Shown here one piece after another: positions 16,725-25,600 of a stretch of 31,873 nucleotides of DNA. The translations under genes were made by a program, and so were the position numbers. Positions within the stretch are counted from its first letter, which is position 1. The number at the start of each line of letters is the position of its first letter. Source of the stretch: DASZCR01 sp035942915 (lineage in GTDB: Bacteria > Acidobacteriota > Blastocatellia > Pyrinomonadales > Pyrinomonadaceae); NCBI GenBank assembly GCA_035942915.1, contig DASZCR010000308.1, positions 1 to 31,873 of the forward strand, written 5' to 3'. The notes under the pieces were generated by a model. That model had not been told where the DNA came from. It saw only the letters and a list, made by a program, of their open reading frames with translations, and did not search any database.

Positions 16725-18561
16725 TCCGTCGCACGCCATCGTCTTCGCCCTCGCGTTCGCACTCTTTCTCTCCGGCTGCAAGCAAGACCCGGCGGCCGTC
16801 GAATCGGCGAATCAAGAGCAGGCACAGCCCGCCTCGGCTGTTCCGTCGCCCGGCGCGACGCCGACGCCGACGCCCGCGCCGCGCCCCTCCGGCGCTATCG
16901 AGTTTACCGACGTGACGGCCGAAGCGGGCTTGCGCTTTCGGCACAACAGCGGCGCCAGCGGCAAGAAGTATCTGCCGGAGACGATGGGCGCGGGCGCGGC
17001 CTTTCTCGACTACGACAACGACGGCTGGCAGGACATCCTGCTCGTCAACTCGACGAGTTGGCCGGGCGAACGCGGCGCGCGCACGACCCCCGCGCTCTAT
17101 CGCAACCGGCAGGACGGCACCTTTCAGGACGTGACGCGCGAGGCCGGCCTCGGCGTCGAACTCTACGGCATCGGCTGCGCCGTCGGCGACTACGACAACG
17201 ACGGCTTCTCAGACATCTTCATCACGGCCGTCGGGGCAGACAAGCTTTTTCGCAACCTCGGCGACGGCAAATTTCAGGACGTGACGGCGCGCGCGGGCGT
17301 CGGCGACACCGGCTTCGGGACGAGCGCCGCGTGGTTCGACTACGATGCGGACGGACGCCTCGACCTCTTCGTCGCCAACTACGTCGAGTGGTCGCCGGAG
17401 ACGGACGTGCACTGCACGCTCGACGGCACGACGAAGTCTTACTGCACGCCGCAGAAGTATAAGGGGCAGAGCGCGACGCTCTATCGCAATCGCGGCAACG
17501 GCACTTTCGAGAACGCCACGCAGCGCGCCGGACTCTTCGACCCGACCGGTAAATCGCTCGGCGTCGCGCTCCTCGATTACGACGCCGACGGACGCCTCGA
17601 CCTCTTCGTCGCCAACGACACGGAGCCGAACAAGCTCTATCACAATCGCGGCAACGGCACCTTTACGGACGAGGCGCTGACGGCCGGAGTCGCCTTCGGA
17701 GAGACGGGCGCGGCACGCGCCGGGATGGGAGTTGATGCCGCAGACTATGACGGTTCGGGTCGCCAGAGTCTCGTCATCGGCAACTTCACGAGCGAGCGCA
17801 TCGCGCTCTATCGCAACGAAGGAGGCGGCCTCTTCACAGACGAGGCGCAAGCGTCCGGCATCGGCAAGATGTCCGAACAATCTCTGACCTTCGCCACCTT
17901 CTTCTTCGACTACGACCTCGACGGTCTCTTAGACATCTTCGCCGTCAACGGACACGTCTCCGACGACATCCAGAAAGTGCAGCCGCGCGTCCGCTACGCG
18001 CAGCCGCCGCACCTGTTTCGCAATCTCGGCCGCAGGAAGTTCGAGGAGGTGACGGCGCGCGTCGGCCGTTCGCTGGCGCGCCCTTCGGTCGGGCGCGGCG
18101 CGGCCTATGCCGATTATGACAACGACGGCGACTTGGATTTACTCGTCACCACCAACAACGGCCCCGCGCGTCTCTTCCGCAACGACAACGCCAACCAGAA
18201 CGACGTGCTGAGAGTGCGGCTCATCGGCGGGCAGTCGAACCGCGACGCCATCGGGGCGCGCGTGAAAGTGACGGGCGCGGCCACGCAGAACTTGTGGGGC
18301 ATGGTGCGGACGGGTTCGAGTTATGCTTCGCAGTCGGAGACGACGCTGACCTTCGGTCTCGGCAAGCCTGCCGCCGCCGAAAAGATTCTCGCGCTCGAAA
18401 TCGTCTGGCCGAGCGGCGCGAAGAGCCTCGTCCAACAGGTGAGAGCCAATCAATCGCTCGTCATCCACGAAGCGCAGGGACTCGTCAAGGCCGAGCCTAT
18501 CGTCTTCGCGCGACTCGCCGCACGGCCGCAGCCCTCGCCCACGCCCGCCGCGCAGCCCTGA
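16717..18561 (+). CDS. CRTAC1-type FG-GAP beta-propeller lipoprotein with UnbV/ASPIC domain
   Basis: A 614-residue lipoprotein: the signal ends in FLSGC (Cys21), followed by a Pro/Thr/Ala-rich spacer (PSPGATPTPTPAPRPS). The mature part starts with IEFTDVTAEAGLRFRHNSG and has seven calcium-loop repeats, six of them with the clear DYDxDGxxD form (for example DYDNDGWQD, DYDNDGFSD, DYDADGRLD twice, DYDNDGDLD). The C-terminal UnbV/ASPIC domain has NRDAIGARVKVTG, LTFGLGKPAAAEKILALEIVWPSG. The repeat count suits a seven-bladed propeller. Its ATG lies inside the end of the RnfD-like gene (8-nt overlap), so translation is probably coupled. It ends 50 nt from the convergent DUF979 gene. The ligand is not evident. 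Confidence 0.9.
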   Translation: MRSPSHAIVFALAFALFLSGCKQDPAAVESANQEQAQPASAVPSPGATPTPTPAPRPSGAIEFTDVTAEAGLRFRHNSGASGKKYLPETMGAGAAFLDYDNDGWQDILLVNSTSWPGERGARTTPALYRNRQDGTFQDVTREAGLGVELYGIGCAVGDYDNDGFSDIFITAVGADKLFRNLGDGKFQDVTARAGVGDTGFGTSAAWFDYDADGRLDLFVANYVEWSPETDVHCTLDGTTKSYCTPQKYKGQSATLYRNRGNGTFENATQRAGLFDPTGKSLGVALLDYDADGRLDLFVANDTEPNKLYHNRGNGTFTDEALTAGVAFGETGAARAGMGVDAADYDGSGRQSLVIGNFTSERIALYRNEGGGLFTDEAQASGIGKMSEQSLTFATFFFDYDLDGLLDIFAVNGHVSDDIQKVQPRVRYAQPPHLFRNLGRRKFEEVTARVGRSLARPSVGRGAAYADYDNDGDLDLLVTTNNGPARLFRNDNANQNDVLRVRLIGGQSNRDAIGARVKVTGAATQNLWGMVRTGSSYASQSETTLTFGLGKPAAAEKILALEIVWPSGAKSLVQQVRANQSLVIHEAQGLVKAEPIVFARLAARPQPSPTPAAQP

Positions 18562-18605
18562 GCGACGCACGCACCGAAGCCGTCGCCTCCAACATTGAAG
18601 TAACA

Positions 18606-18621
18606 CCTGCTCTAGAGCAGG
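18606..18621. repeat. Perfect 16-bp palindrome at the convergent junction
   Basis: CCTGCTCTAGAGCAGG spans the stop codon of the DUF979 gene and lies 45 nt after the propeller lipoprotein gene. It may help end transcription in both directions, but no T-run follows on either strand, so calling it a terminator would be weak. Confidence 0.4.
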
Positions 18622-19583
18622 CGCACCATCGCCCACATCACAAGCACGTGGAGCGTCCAGATGGCGAGCGCGAAAGGTATCTGAAACTTAATCACGCCGT
18701 ACTGGTCGCGCATGTTGAGCAGAGCGGCGGGGACGATGTTGAAGTTCGCGGCCATCGGCGTCATCAGCGTCCCGGTCGAACCGGCCGTGAGCGCGACGAT
18801 GGCGACCTTTGCCGGGTCAACGCCGAACGGCACGATGATGAGCGGCACGAGGACGCCCGCCGTGATGACTGGGAAGGCGGCGAACGAGTTGCCCGTGACC
18901 ATCGTGAAGAGCGCCATGCCGAGACAGGTCGCCACGACGAGCAGGAAAAGATTGTCGCCCGGTATCACGCTCTGGATGCCGCCCGCTATCAACTCGCCAA
19001 TCTTGCTCGCCGTAAAAATCGCTCCGAGCGAGGCGAGAAGCTGCGGCAGGATGACGACTGCGCCCATCGCGTCGTTGAGTCGTCGCCCTTCGTGCAGCGC
19101 CTCTGCGACCGTGCCTTTCGTCAATAGGATTCCGGCGATGGCCGCCGCGACGCCTCCGAAACCGAGGCCGACGAGCGCGCCCTGCGTCGTGTCCGCGCCG
19201 ACCAGACGGAAGACGAACGAGACGATAAAGGTCAGCAGAGGGATGAGCAGCACCGGCAAAAATATCTTGTCGCCGGGCGCACGCGCTTTCTGCACGGCCT
19301 GTCCCGCCTCGGTCGTCTCCGACGCGGCGGCGACGCCGTGACCGACGCGCCCCGCACCGTCCAAACCCACCATCAAGAGGACGAGCAATCCCGTCAACCA
19401 CGACGGCAAGAGACTCCCGGCCGCGAAGATGATTCCCAGAATGAACCAGAAGAGAAAGTTGCCGACGCGGCGCGGGCTGCGCCTGTCGCGCAGATTGAGC
19501 GCGGCGAAAATCCAGAGCACAAGCCCCGTCAACACGTAGACGGCGTCGAGACTAAAGAGCGCGCGAAGGATGTTCGTCGTCAT
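18612..19583 (-). CDS. DUF979 permease subunit
   Basis: A 323-residue membrane protein with about nine helices, matching the DUF979 family (opening MTTNILRALFSLDAVYVLTGLV; LPQLLASLGAIFTASKIGELIAGG; MVTGNSFAAFPVITAG; ALTAGSTGTLMTPMAANFNIVPAALL). DUF979 proteins occur beside DUF969 proteins as a two-part transporter. In other bacteria the pair is found next to the pxpABC 5-oxoprolinase genes and has been proposed to carry 5-oxoproline; no pxp gene is in this window, so the substrate stays open. Its ATG overlaps the DUF969 stop as ATGA, which implies translational coupling and equal amounts of the two subunits. The longer frame reaching 20390 is only a shadow of DUF969. Confidence 0.9.
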   Translation of the reverse strand: MTTNILRALFSLDAVYVLTGLVLWIFAALNLRDRRSPRRVGNFLFWFILGIIFAAGSLLPSWLTGLLVLLMVGLDGAGRVGHGVAAASETTEAGQAVQKARAPGDKIFLPVLLIPLLTFIVSFVFRLVGADTTQGALVGLGFGGVAAAIAGILLTKGTVAEALHEGRRLNDAMGAVVILPQLLASLGAIFTASKIGELIAGGIQSVIPGDNLFLLVVATCLGMALFTMVTGNSFAAFPVITAGVLVPLIIVPFGVDPAKVAIVALTAGSTGTLMTPMAANFNIVPAALLNMRDQYGVIKFQIPFALAIWTLHVLVMWAMVRLL

Positions 19584-20359
19584 CGAAGCGCGTCGCTCCT
19601 TTCCGCTGGCGCCGTCCGCAACCGGCGGCGCAGCCAGAGGTCGAAGAGCCAGAACTGTAAGGCCGCGAGCAGCACGGAAGCGGCGGCGATGGGGATGGCG
19701 TAATAGACCAGACTCCACACGCTGACGGTGTAGCCGAGCTTGGCGAGCCGGTCGTAGACGAGCAGGATGCCCGCCTGCACGGGCGACAAATTCTGCCCGT
19801 AGAAGTTCCCGTAGTTCTCGCTCGCAGAGGCCGCCGCCTTGATGCGCTCGACCTCGTCGGTCGGCAACTGCTCGGCGTCGCGCACGTCTGCCGTCTCCTC
19901 GGCCGCGCCGACGGCCATCGGGAAGACGAGTGGGCGGACGAAGGCCGGATGACCGAGCAGGCGAATGCCGAGAATGCCCATCAGGACGCGGAAGAGTTGA
20001 TAGACGATGAGCAGGCGGCCGACGGTCGCGGCGCGCACGCGACGGATGAAGAGCGCCGCGCGTTCCTGCAAGCCGTAGCGTTCGGCCAGACCGATAGCGG
20101 GCAGCGTGAGGATAAAGAGCGTCACGCGCCGGTTCTCGGCGAAGGTCGCGCCGAGCATGTTGATGATGCCTTCCTGATTCGGCTTCGTCAGCAGGGGCAC
20201 GCCCTCGAACGCGCCCGCGCTCGTAAACAGCGGAAGTCCGGCGATGAGACCCGTGACCAGCCCTGCGGCGACGACGACGAGCGTCGTGCGTAGACGCAAG
20301 GCCAGACCGACGAGCACGATGGCGACCCCCGTCAGCTTGAACAGTTCCGGCAGGTTCAC
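19580..20359 (-). CDS. DUF969 permease subunit
   Basis: A 259-residue membrane protein of the DUF969 family, partner of DUF979. It shows LFKLTGVAIVLVGLALRLRTTLVVVAAGLVTGL, NRRVTLFILTLPAIGLAERYGLQERAA and a polar loop (ASASENYGNFYGQNLSPVQAG) with the conserved N-F-x-G-Q-N block. It starts at GTG 20359 with a strong GGAGG site 4 nt upstream that lies inside the preceding small gene, and it overlaps that gene's stop as GTGA. The C-terminus overlaps the DUF979 start as ATGA. The two proteins probably form one permease in the inner membrane; what it carries cannot be read from the sequence. Confidence 0.9.
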   Translation of the reverse strand: MNLPELFKLTGVAIVLVGLALRLRTTLVVVAAGLVTGLIAGLPLFTSAGAFEGVPLLTKPNQEGIINMLGATFAENRRVTLFILTLPAIGLAERYGLQERAALFIRRVRAATVGRLLIVYQLFRVLMGILGIRLLGHPAFVRPLVFPMAVGAAEETADVRDAEQLPTDEVERIKAAASASENYGNFYGQNLSPVQAGILLVYDRLAKLGYTVSVWSLVYYAIPIAAASVLLAALQFWLFDLWLRRRLRTAPAERSDALR

Positions 20360-20547
20360 GCGTCCTCCGAGTCGTCGTCTTCGTCGTCACCGGCCACTCT
20401 GACGAGCGAGTCTGCGCCGACCGGCGCTTGATGAGACGCTTCGTCGCCGCCCGTCACGGCGGCGGCCGTCGTCTCGCCCGCCGTCTCCACGTCATCGTCG
20501 CGCGCGCGCGCGCCGTCCTTCTCGCCTTCCTCGTCCTGCCTCTTCAT
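20356..20547 (-). CDS. Small acidic hypothetical protein
   Basis: A 63-residue protein in which about one third of the residues are Asp or Glu, ending in DDEDDDSEDA. It has no hydrophobic segment, is probably disordered, and I do not recognise a family. Support for it being real is contextual: GGAGAG lies 8 to 10 nt before the ATG, it fills the gap between the BrkB gene and DUF969, and its TGA overlaps the DUF969 GTG as GTGA. It could be a regulatory partner of the permease, or a translated leader that simply delivers ribosomes to DUF969. Confidence 0.5.
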   Translation of the reverse strand: MKRQDEEGEKDGARARDDDVETAGETTAAAVTGGDEASHQAPVGADSLVRVAGDDEDDDSEDA

Positions 20548-20588
20548 CGGCGCTTCTCTCCGGTCACTTGTTTGGAGTCACTTGTCCG

Positions 20589-21542
20589 TTAAGTTTTCGC
20601 GGCGGGCGCTTTCTCTCCGGGCGCTTGCTCGCCGCGCTCTTTCGCTTCGGGGACGCCCGCGCGTGCGGCGGCGTCTTCGATGACGGCGTTGAGTTCGCCG
20701 CCGACGAGGATGGCCGCGCCCGTCAGGTAGAGCCAGAGCAGCAGAATCATCACCGCGCCGAGCGAGCCGTAGGCCGTGCTGTAGGTGTCGAAGAACCTGA
20801 GATAAAGTCGAAAGCTGGAGGAGACGAGCAGCCACACGGCCAGCGCCAGCGCGGAGCCTGGCGTAATCCACTGCCAGCGTATCTCTTTGACGTTCGGCGC
20901 AAAGTAGTAGACGAGCGCCAGCGCCGCCAGCACGAAGCCGAGCACGATAGGCCACTGGATGACGTTCCACGCGACGGCGAAGGCGTCGCCGAAGGCCAGA
21001 CGCGCGGCCAGCAGGTCTCCGATGTTGCCGCCGTAGAGCACGAGCGCGAGCGCCGCGATGATGATGAGCGCGATGCTCAACGTCAGCCCGATGGCGATGC
21101 CCTGCACCTTCCACCACGAGCGCGTCTCCTTGACGCCGTAGGCCGCGTTCAAGGTCGAGATGATTGCGCCGACGCCGAACGAGGCCGTCCAGATGGCGAG
21201 CAAGAGTCCGAAGGAGATTTTGCCGCCCGAAGAGGCCGTCGTGATTTCTTCGAGCGTGTCGCGGATAAGCGCCGACGCTTTGCGCGGCACGACCGTGCCG
21301 AGATAGCGCAGCAGGTTGTCCTGCATCTCTCGTTCGCCCTGCGCCATGTAGCCGAGCAGCGAGGCGAGAAAGTAGAGCAGGGGAAAGAGCGAGAAGATGA
21401 AGAAGTAGGAGAGTTGAGCGGAGCGTCCGAGCACGTCGTCCTTGTAGACGCGCGCCCAAGTGCGCCGCGCCAACTCCTTCCAGCCGAGGCCGCCGAGCTT
21501 CCACGCCGACGCCTGCTCCCTTGCTCTCTGCCTCACACCCAA
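20589..21542 (-). CDS. YihY/virulence factor BrkB family membrane protein
   Basis: A 317-residue inner-membrane protein with about six helices. It has the BrkB/YihY pattern: DDVLGRSAQLSYFFIFSLFPLLYFLASLLG in the first helix, SSGGKISFGLLLAIWTASFGVGAIISTLNAAY, YYFAPNVKEIRWQWITPGSALALAVWLLVSSSF and YGSLGAVMILLLWLYLTGAAILVGGELNA. Both ends are charged and cytoplasmic; the C-terminus is rich in Ala, Glu and Lys. The family was once called RNase BN in error; its role is still uncertain (envelope or lipid transport is discussed). The start is TTG 21542 with GGGAG 9 nt upstream; GTG 21536 is the alternative. It is 42 nt after the glycerophosphodiesterase gene, probably in the same transcript. Confidence 0.9.
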   Translation of the reverse strand: MGVRQRAREQASAWKLGGLGWKELARRTWARVYKDDVLGRSAQLSYFFIFSLFPLLYFLASLLGYMAQGEREMQDNLLRYLGTVVPRKASALIRDTLEEITTASSGGKISFGLLLAIWTASFGVGAIISTLNAAYGVKETRSWWKVQGIAIGLTLSIALIIIAALALVLYGGNIGDLLAARLAFGDAFAVAWNVIQWPIVLGFVLAALALVYYFAPNVKEIRWQWITPGSALALAVWLLVSSSFRLYLRFFDTYSTAYGSLGAVMILLLWLYLTGAAILVGGELNAVIEDAAARAGVPEAKERGEQAPGEKAPAAKT

Positions 21543-21584
21543 GGCGCGCGACTCCCTCTGTTTCCCTGAAAGAAGTATGACAAG

Positions 21585-22502
21585 TTAAGGCGTCTGGCGG
21601 CGGCCAAGCAGTTGCAGCAGACGGTCTGGATAGTCCGTGATGATGCCGTCAACGCCGACATCGAGCAGGCGGCGCATGTCGCCCGCATCGTTAATCGTCC
21701 ACGCGTGTACTTCGAGACCGCGACGGTGAGCCGCTTCGACGAAGCCGCGCGTCAACACCTGCACGCCGCCCGCATACTCCGGCACTTGCAGCGCCGACAT
21801 CGAAGGGCTGAAAGAATCGCCAAGACCCGTCTTGTAGAGCGCGAGAAAGCGCGTCGCCTCGCCCGTCGAGGCCGACGTGGCGACCTCCGTGCAAGTGCTG
21901 CGAAACTCGTCCATCACGGCCGCGCGAAACGAAGCGACGAGGACGCTCGCGGTCATCCCGCGCTCGCGCAGCAGACGGCACAACGGCGCGACGACCGAAG
22001 GCGTCTGCTGCTTTGGCTCGATGTTGAAACGCGCATGCGGAAAACGCTCGAAGACCTCTGCCAGCGTCGGCACGGTGAGTCCCTGCCCGCGCAGGGGAAA
22101 AGTTCGACCGCCGTCAGGCGTCCAGCGAAAGCCCGCATCCAGACGCTTCAACTCGTTGAGCGTGAGCGCCGAGACCGCGCCCGCGCCGTCGGTCGTGCGC
22201 TCGACGCGCTCGTCGTGAATCACGACGAGTTGACCGTCGGCCGAGGCGCGCACGTCCAACTCCAACACATCGACGCCCAACTCCGAAGCGCGCTCGAAGG
22301 CATAGATGGTGTTCTCCGGCCACAGCCCCGCGCCGCCCCTGTGTGCGATGACCAGCGGCCGCCGCGCCTCACGCCTGAAAAACTCGCGCACCGGCGCTCG
22401 CCCCCCTTCAGACCATCGCGCGGCTGCGTAGAGCAACCCGGCCGCCACGACGACGCCAACGAGCGCCGCCTTCATCCTTCTGCTGCCGAGCCTTCTCCTC
22501 AC
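21585..22502 (-). CDS. Glycerophosphodiester phosphodiesterase family protein, membrane-anchored
   Basis: A 305-residue protein with an N-terminal membrane anchor (MKAALVGVVVAAGLLYAAARW), then a GDPD barrel. The catalytic and metal-binding motifs are intact: VIAHRGG, WPENTIYAF, DVLELDVRASADGQLVVIHD, FNIEPKQQ, and the final VHAWTINDAGDMRRLLDVGVDGIITDYP. These enzymes cut glycerophosphodiesters into glycerol-3-phosphate and an alcohol; the anchor places this one outside the inner membrane. The start is uncertain: GTG 22502 lies almost at the predicted transcription start (a leaderless start), while ATG 22475 begins exactly at the anchor but has no well-spaced ribosome site. It heads the operon that continues with BrkB, the acidic protein and DUF969/DUF979. 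Confidence 0.9.
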   Translation of the reverse strand: MRRRLGSRRMKAALVGVVVAAGLLYAAARWSEGGRAPVREFFRREARRPLVIAHRGGAGLWPENTIYAFERASELGVDVLELDVRASADGQLVVIHDERVERTTDGAGAVSALTLNELKRLDAGFRWTPDGGRTFPLRGQGLTVPTLAEVFERFPHARFNIEPKQQTPSVVAPLCRLLRERGMTASVLVASFRAAVMDEFRSTCTEVATSASTGEATRFLALYKTGLGDSFSPSMSALQVPEYAGGVQVLTRGFVEAAHRRGLEVHAWTINDAGDMRRLLDVGVDGIITDYPDRLLQLLGRRQTP

Positions 22503-22510
22503 GCGCGCAT

Positions 22511-22540
22511 ATTAGACGCGAAAAGACAGACGTTTGTCTA
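22511..22540 (-). promoter_or_regulatory. Candidate sigma70 promoter of the GDPD-BrkB-DUF969-DUF979 operon
   Basis: On the minus strand TAGACA (22540-22535) and TCTAAT (22516-22511) each match 5 of 6 consensus bases and are 18 nt apart. Transcription would begin near 22504, next to the GTG at 22502. Confidence 0.5.
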
Positions 22541-22589
22541 ACCTGACGCTGGCCGCGCCTTCTGCCGCGACGAGGCGAACGAAAGAAGG

Positions 22590-22636
22590 AAGTCCTCCGC
22601 GCGTGCTTTCATCGATGAGAGACGTGCAGAGGACTT
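22590..22636 (-). terminator. Possible terminator hairpin after the kinase gene
   Basis: Downstream of the kinase stop, AAGTCCTCTGC (22636-22626) can pair with GCGGAGGACTT (22600-22590) on the minus strand over 11 bp with one G-U pair and a 25-nt loop. It is followed by a moderately T-rich stretch (CCTTCTTTCG). The 177-nt gap holding it contains no gene that I can support. Confidence 0.35.
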
Positions 22637-22679
22637 GTCCTTTGCTCTTAACTGTGACGACGAATGTTCGACGTGCGTC

Positions 22680-25600
22680 TCACCCGGCGCGTGCTTTGCG
22701 CGCATCGAGACGACGGAGGAGGTCTGCGAAGCGCGGGTCTGCGCGGATGTGGTCGAGGTGCGGGTCAACGCCGACGAAGGTGAAGCCGACGGCGTGCTCG
22801 CGCTCGGCCTCCGAGAGCCAGCGAAACGCGCCGTCCGAGTCGCCGAGAAGCGAGTGGACGACGGCAATCTCGTAGGCCGTCACCCATTGTTCATCGCGGC
22901 GCGCGAGCAGTTCGTCGAGGACGCGACGCGCCTCTTCGCGCCGTCCGGTGGCGGCCAGCACGTGCGCGCGTTTGGCGCGCGTCGTCGGCGTGTCTCCGGC
23001 GAAGACGCGCTCCTGCTCGAAGGCCTGAAGCGCCTCCGTGTGCATGCCCTTCATCTCGTAAGACCAGCGCAGGACGACGTTGGCGGCGACCGACCCGGCG
23101 TCGAGTTCGAGCGCGCGGCGACACTCGGCGATGGCCTCGTCGTAGCGGCGCGCGAGAAAGAGGACGTTCGCCAGCGCGGTCGCCATCACGGGCGAGCGCG
23201 GCATAATCTCGCGCGCGCGACGGATTTCGGCAACTGCCTCGTCGTGCCGTCCCATCGCCGAGAGGTTGAAGGCGTGCCAGCGACGAGCCACGCCGTTGTC
23301 GGGTTGAAGTTCGACGGCGCGGCGCAGTTCGCGCTCGGCCGCCTCGAAGTCCCGGTCGTAGTGGCAGAGGACGAAGCCGAGCGAGGCGTGCGCTTCGGCC
23401 AGATGGTCGTCGGCGGCGACGGCGCTCAACGCCGCACGACGCGCGTGCGCCCACGCGTCGCGCGGCGGCGGCTCGACGTACCAATTCAGCAACGCGTAAC
23501 AGTCGGCCATCTCCGCCCACGCCAGCGCGAAACCGGGGTCGCGCTCGACGGCCATCTCCAGACGTTCGATAGCCTGACGCAGACCTTCGGGCGTGCGCCG
23601 CGTCGCGTAGTAACGACCGGCGACGTAGAGTTGACGAGCCTCTTCGTCGCCCGTCGGCGGCGAGGCCGGGTCTGAAGAGGCGGGGCGCGTGTGCGTCGCA
23701 GACGGCGCAGGCGTCGTCGTGGCAGCCACAGAGACGGTGGGCGAAGGCTCTTCGCGCTTTGCCTCTTCGACGCGCGGCGCAGGCGTCATCGTCGCAGCCG
23801 CAGCCGGGTTGCCGGTTTCGCGCAGGAGAGCCTGAAACCTGCGGTCGGAGCGCAGCGGGTCGAGTTGCGGTTCTGTGCCGAGCCAGACCACCCAGGGTTC
23901 TGTGGAAGCGACGCTCTGCGCGAGCAGTTCGAGCGCCTCGTCATGCTCGCCGAGTTGGAGATGGACGAGCGCACGATGATAAGAGGTGACATAGCGTGTG
24001 CTCGCCAACTCGTGCAAGCCTGCGAGCAGACGGCGCGCTTCATCGACGCGTCCGGCCTCAGCCTGCGCGGCGGCCAGCGCCGCGACTATCTGCGGCGTGT
24101 CGCCGCCGAGCGCCACGCCTTTGCGCGCCGCCTCGACCGCCTCTTCGTGCGCGCCCACGCGGCGCAGCGTCCAACTCTGCGCGAAGTAGGACGGGGCGTA
24201 GCGCGGGTCGTCGCGCATCAGGTTGCGCCCCACCTTGAGGCTCTCTTCGTAGCGGCGCGCCTGATAGAGACACCATTGCCGGTTGTAGGCGTTGAGCGGG
24301 TTGAGCGGGTCGAGTTCGCAGGCGCGACGAAGTTCTGCGTCCGCCTCGTCGAAGCGTCCTTCCATCGCATACTGCCCACCGAGCCAGACGCGCGCGATAG
24401 CGTAACTCGGATTTAATTCGACGGCGCGCAGGAGGAGCGCTTTCGTCGTCGTCCACTGCGTCCTGTGCGCGAGCAGTGCGAGGCCGAGCGCGGTGTGCGC
24501 CTCAGCCAGCGTGTCGTCCAACTCGACGGCGCGGCGTGCGGCCTCGCGCGCGGCGGCGAGACATTCGGCCGGGGGCGCGACGCCGAAGATGGCGAGCCAG
24601 CAGTAGTATTCGGCGACGGCCGCGTGCGCGGCGGCGTACTGCGGGTCGAGCGAGATGGCGCGATGGTAACAGGCGATGGCTTTGGCGAAGCCGTCTTCGG
24701 TGAGGCCGTTCCAGTGATAACGGCCGCGCATGTAGGCTTCGTAGGCTTCAACGTCGTCCGTGCCGCGCTTGGCTAGTTGGCGGCGCTCCTCGCCCGTCAA
24801 CTGCGGGACGAGCGCGACGGCCACCTGCTCGGAGATGGAATCTTCAAGCTGCAACACGTCCGCCGATTTCTCGTCGAACTTGCCCGCCCAACGCGTCGCG
24901 CCTTCCTGCACGCTCAACAGTTGCGCCGTCACGCGGATGGAGTCGCCGGAGCGGCGGATGGTTCCGTCAACGACGTAATCGACGCCCATCTCGCGCCCGG
25001 CGGCGAGCGGGTCTGTGTCGCCGCCCCTGTAGCGCAGAACGCTGCTCGTCGGTCGGACGATGAAGCGGCGGACGTTGCTCAGGCGCGTAATCAGCGCATC
25101 GGCCAGACCGACGCCGAGATATTCGTCGCCCGTATGGTCGCCCGCCGTCGGGCCGAGCACTTTGAGCGGGAGGACGGCGACCGCCTTCTCGCCGGTGTGC
25201 GCGGCGGCGGCATCGCCCGTCCAGCGCTCGCCCGCCGCGCGCTCGCCGGACAACGCAGGAGCGGCGGCGGCGACGTGCGTCTGTTCGCGCGCGAGCATGG
25301 TCGCATCGCGGCAGTTGACGCGGCGCAGCAGTTCTTTGAAACGCGTGTGCGAGCGCAGCGCGTCGTAGCGCGGTTCCGTGCCGAGCCAGTTCGCCCACGC
25401 GTCGCCGAGCGAGGCGGCCTGTTCGAGTTGCGCGAGCGCCTCTTCGTGCTCGCCGAGCAATGCATGGATGCGCGCGAAGTGGCACGGCGAGACGTACTGC
25501 GAAACGGACAACTCGCGCAGGCGCAAGAGCGCGTCGCGTGCTTCTGCGGTGCGTCCGGCGGCGGCGTAAGCCTCGGCCAGTCCGGCGATGATAAATGCGC

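Noticed and set aside
18612..20390. A single 592-residue minus-strand protein
   Set aside because: Its upstream half is an out-of-frame, Arg/Ala-rich shadow of DUF969. The true DUF979 start is the ATG at 19583 that overlaps the DUF969 stop.
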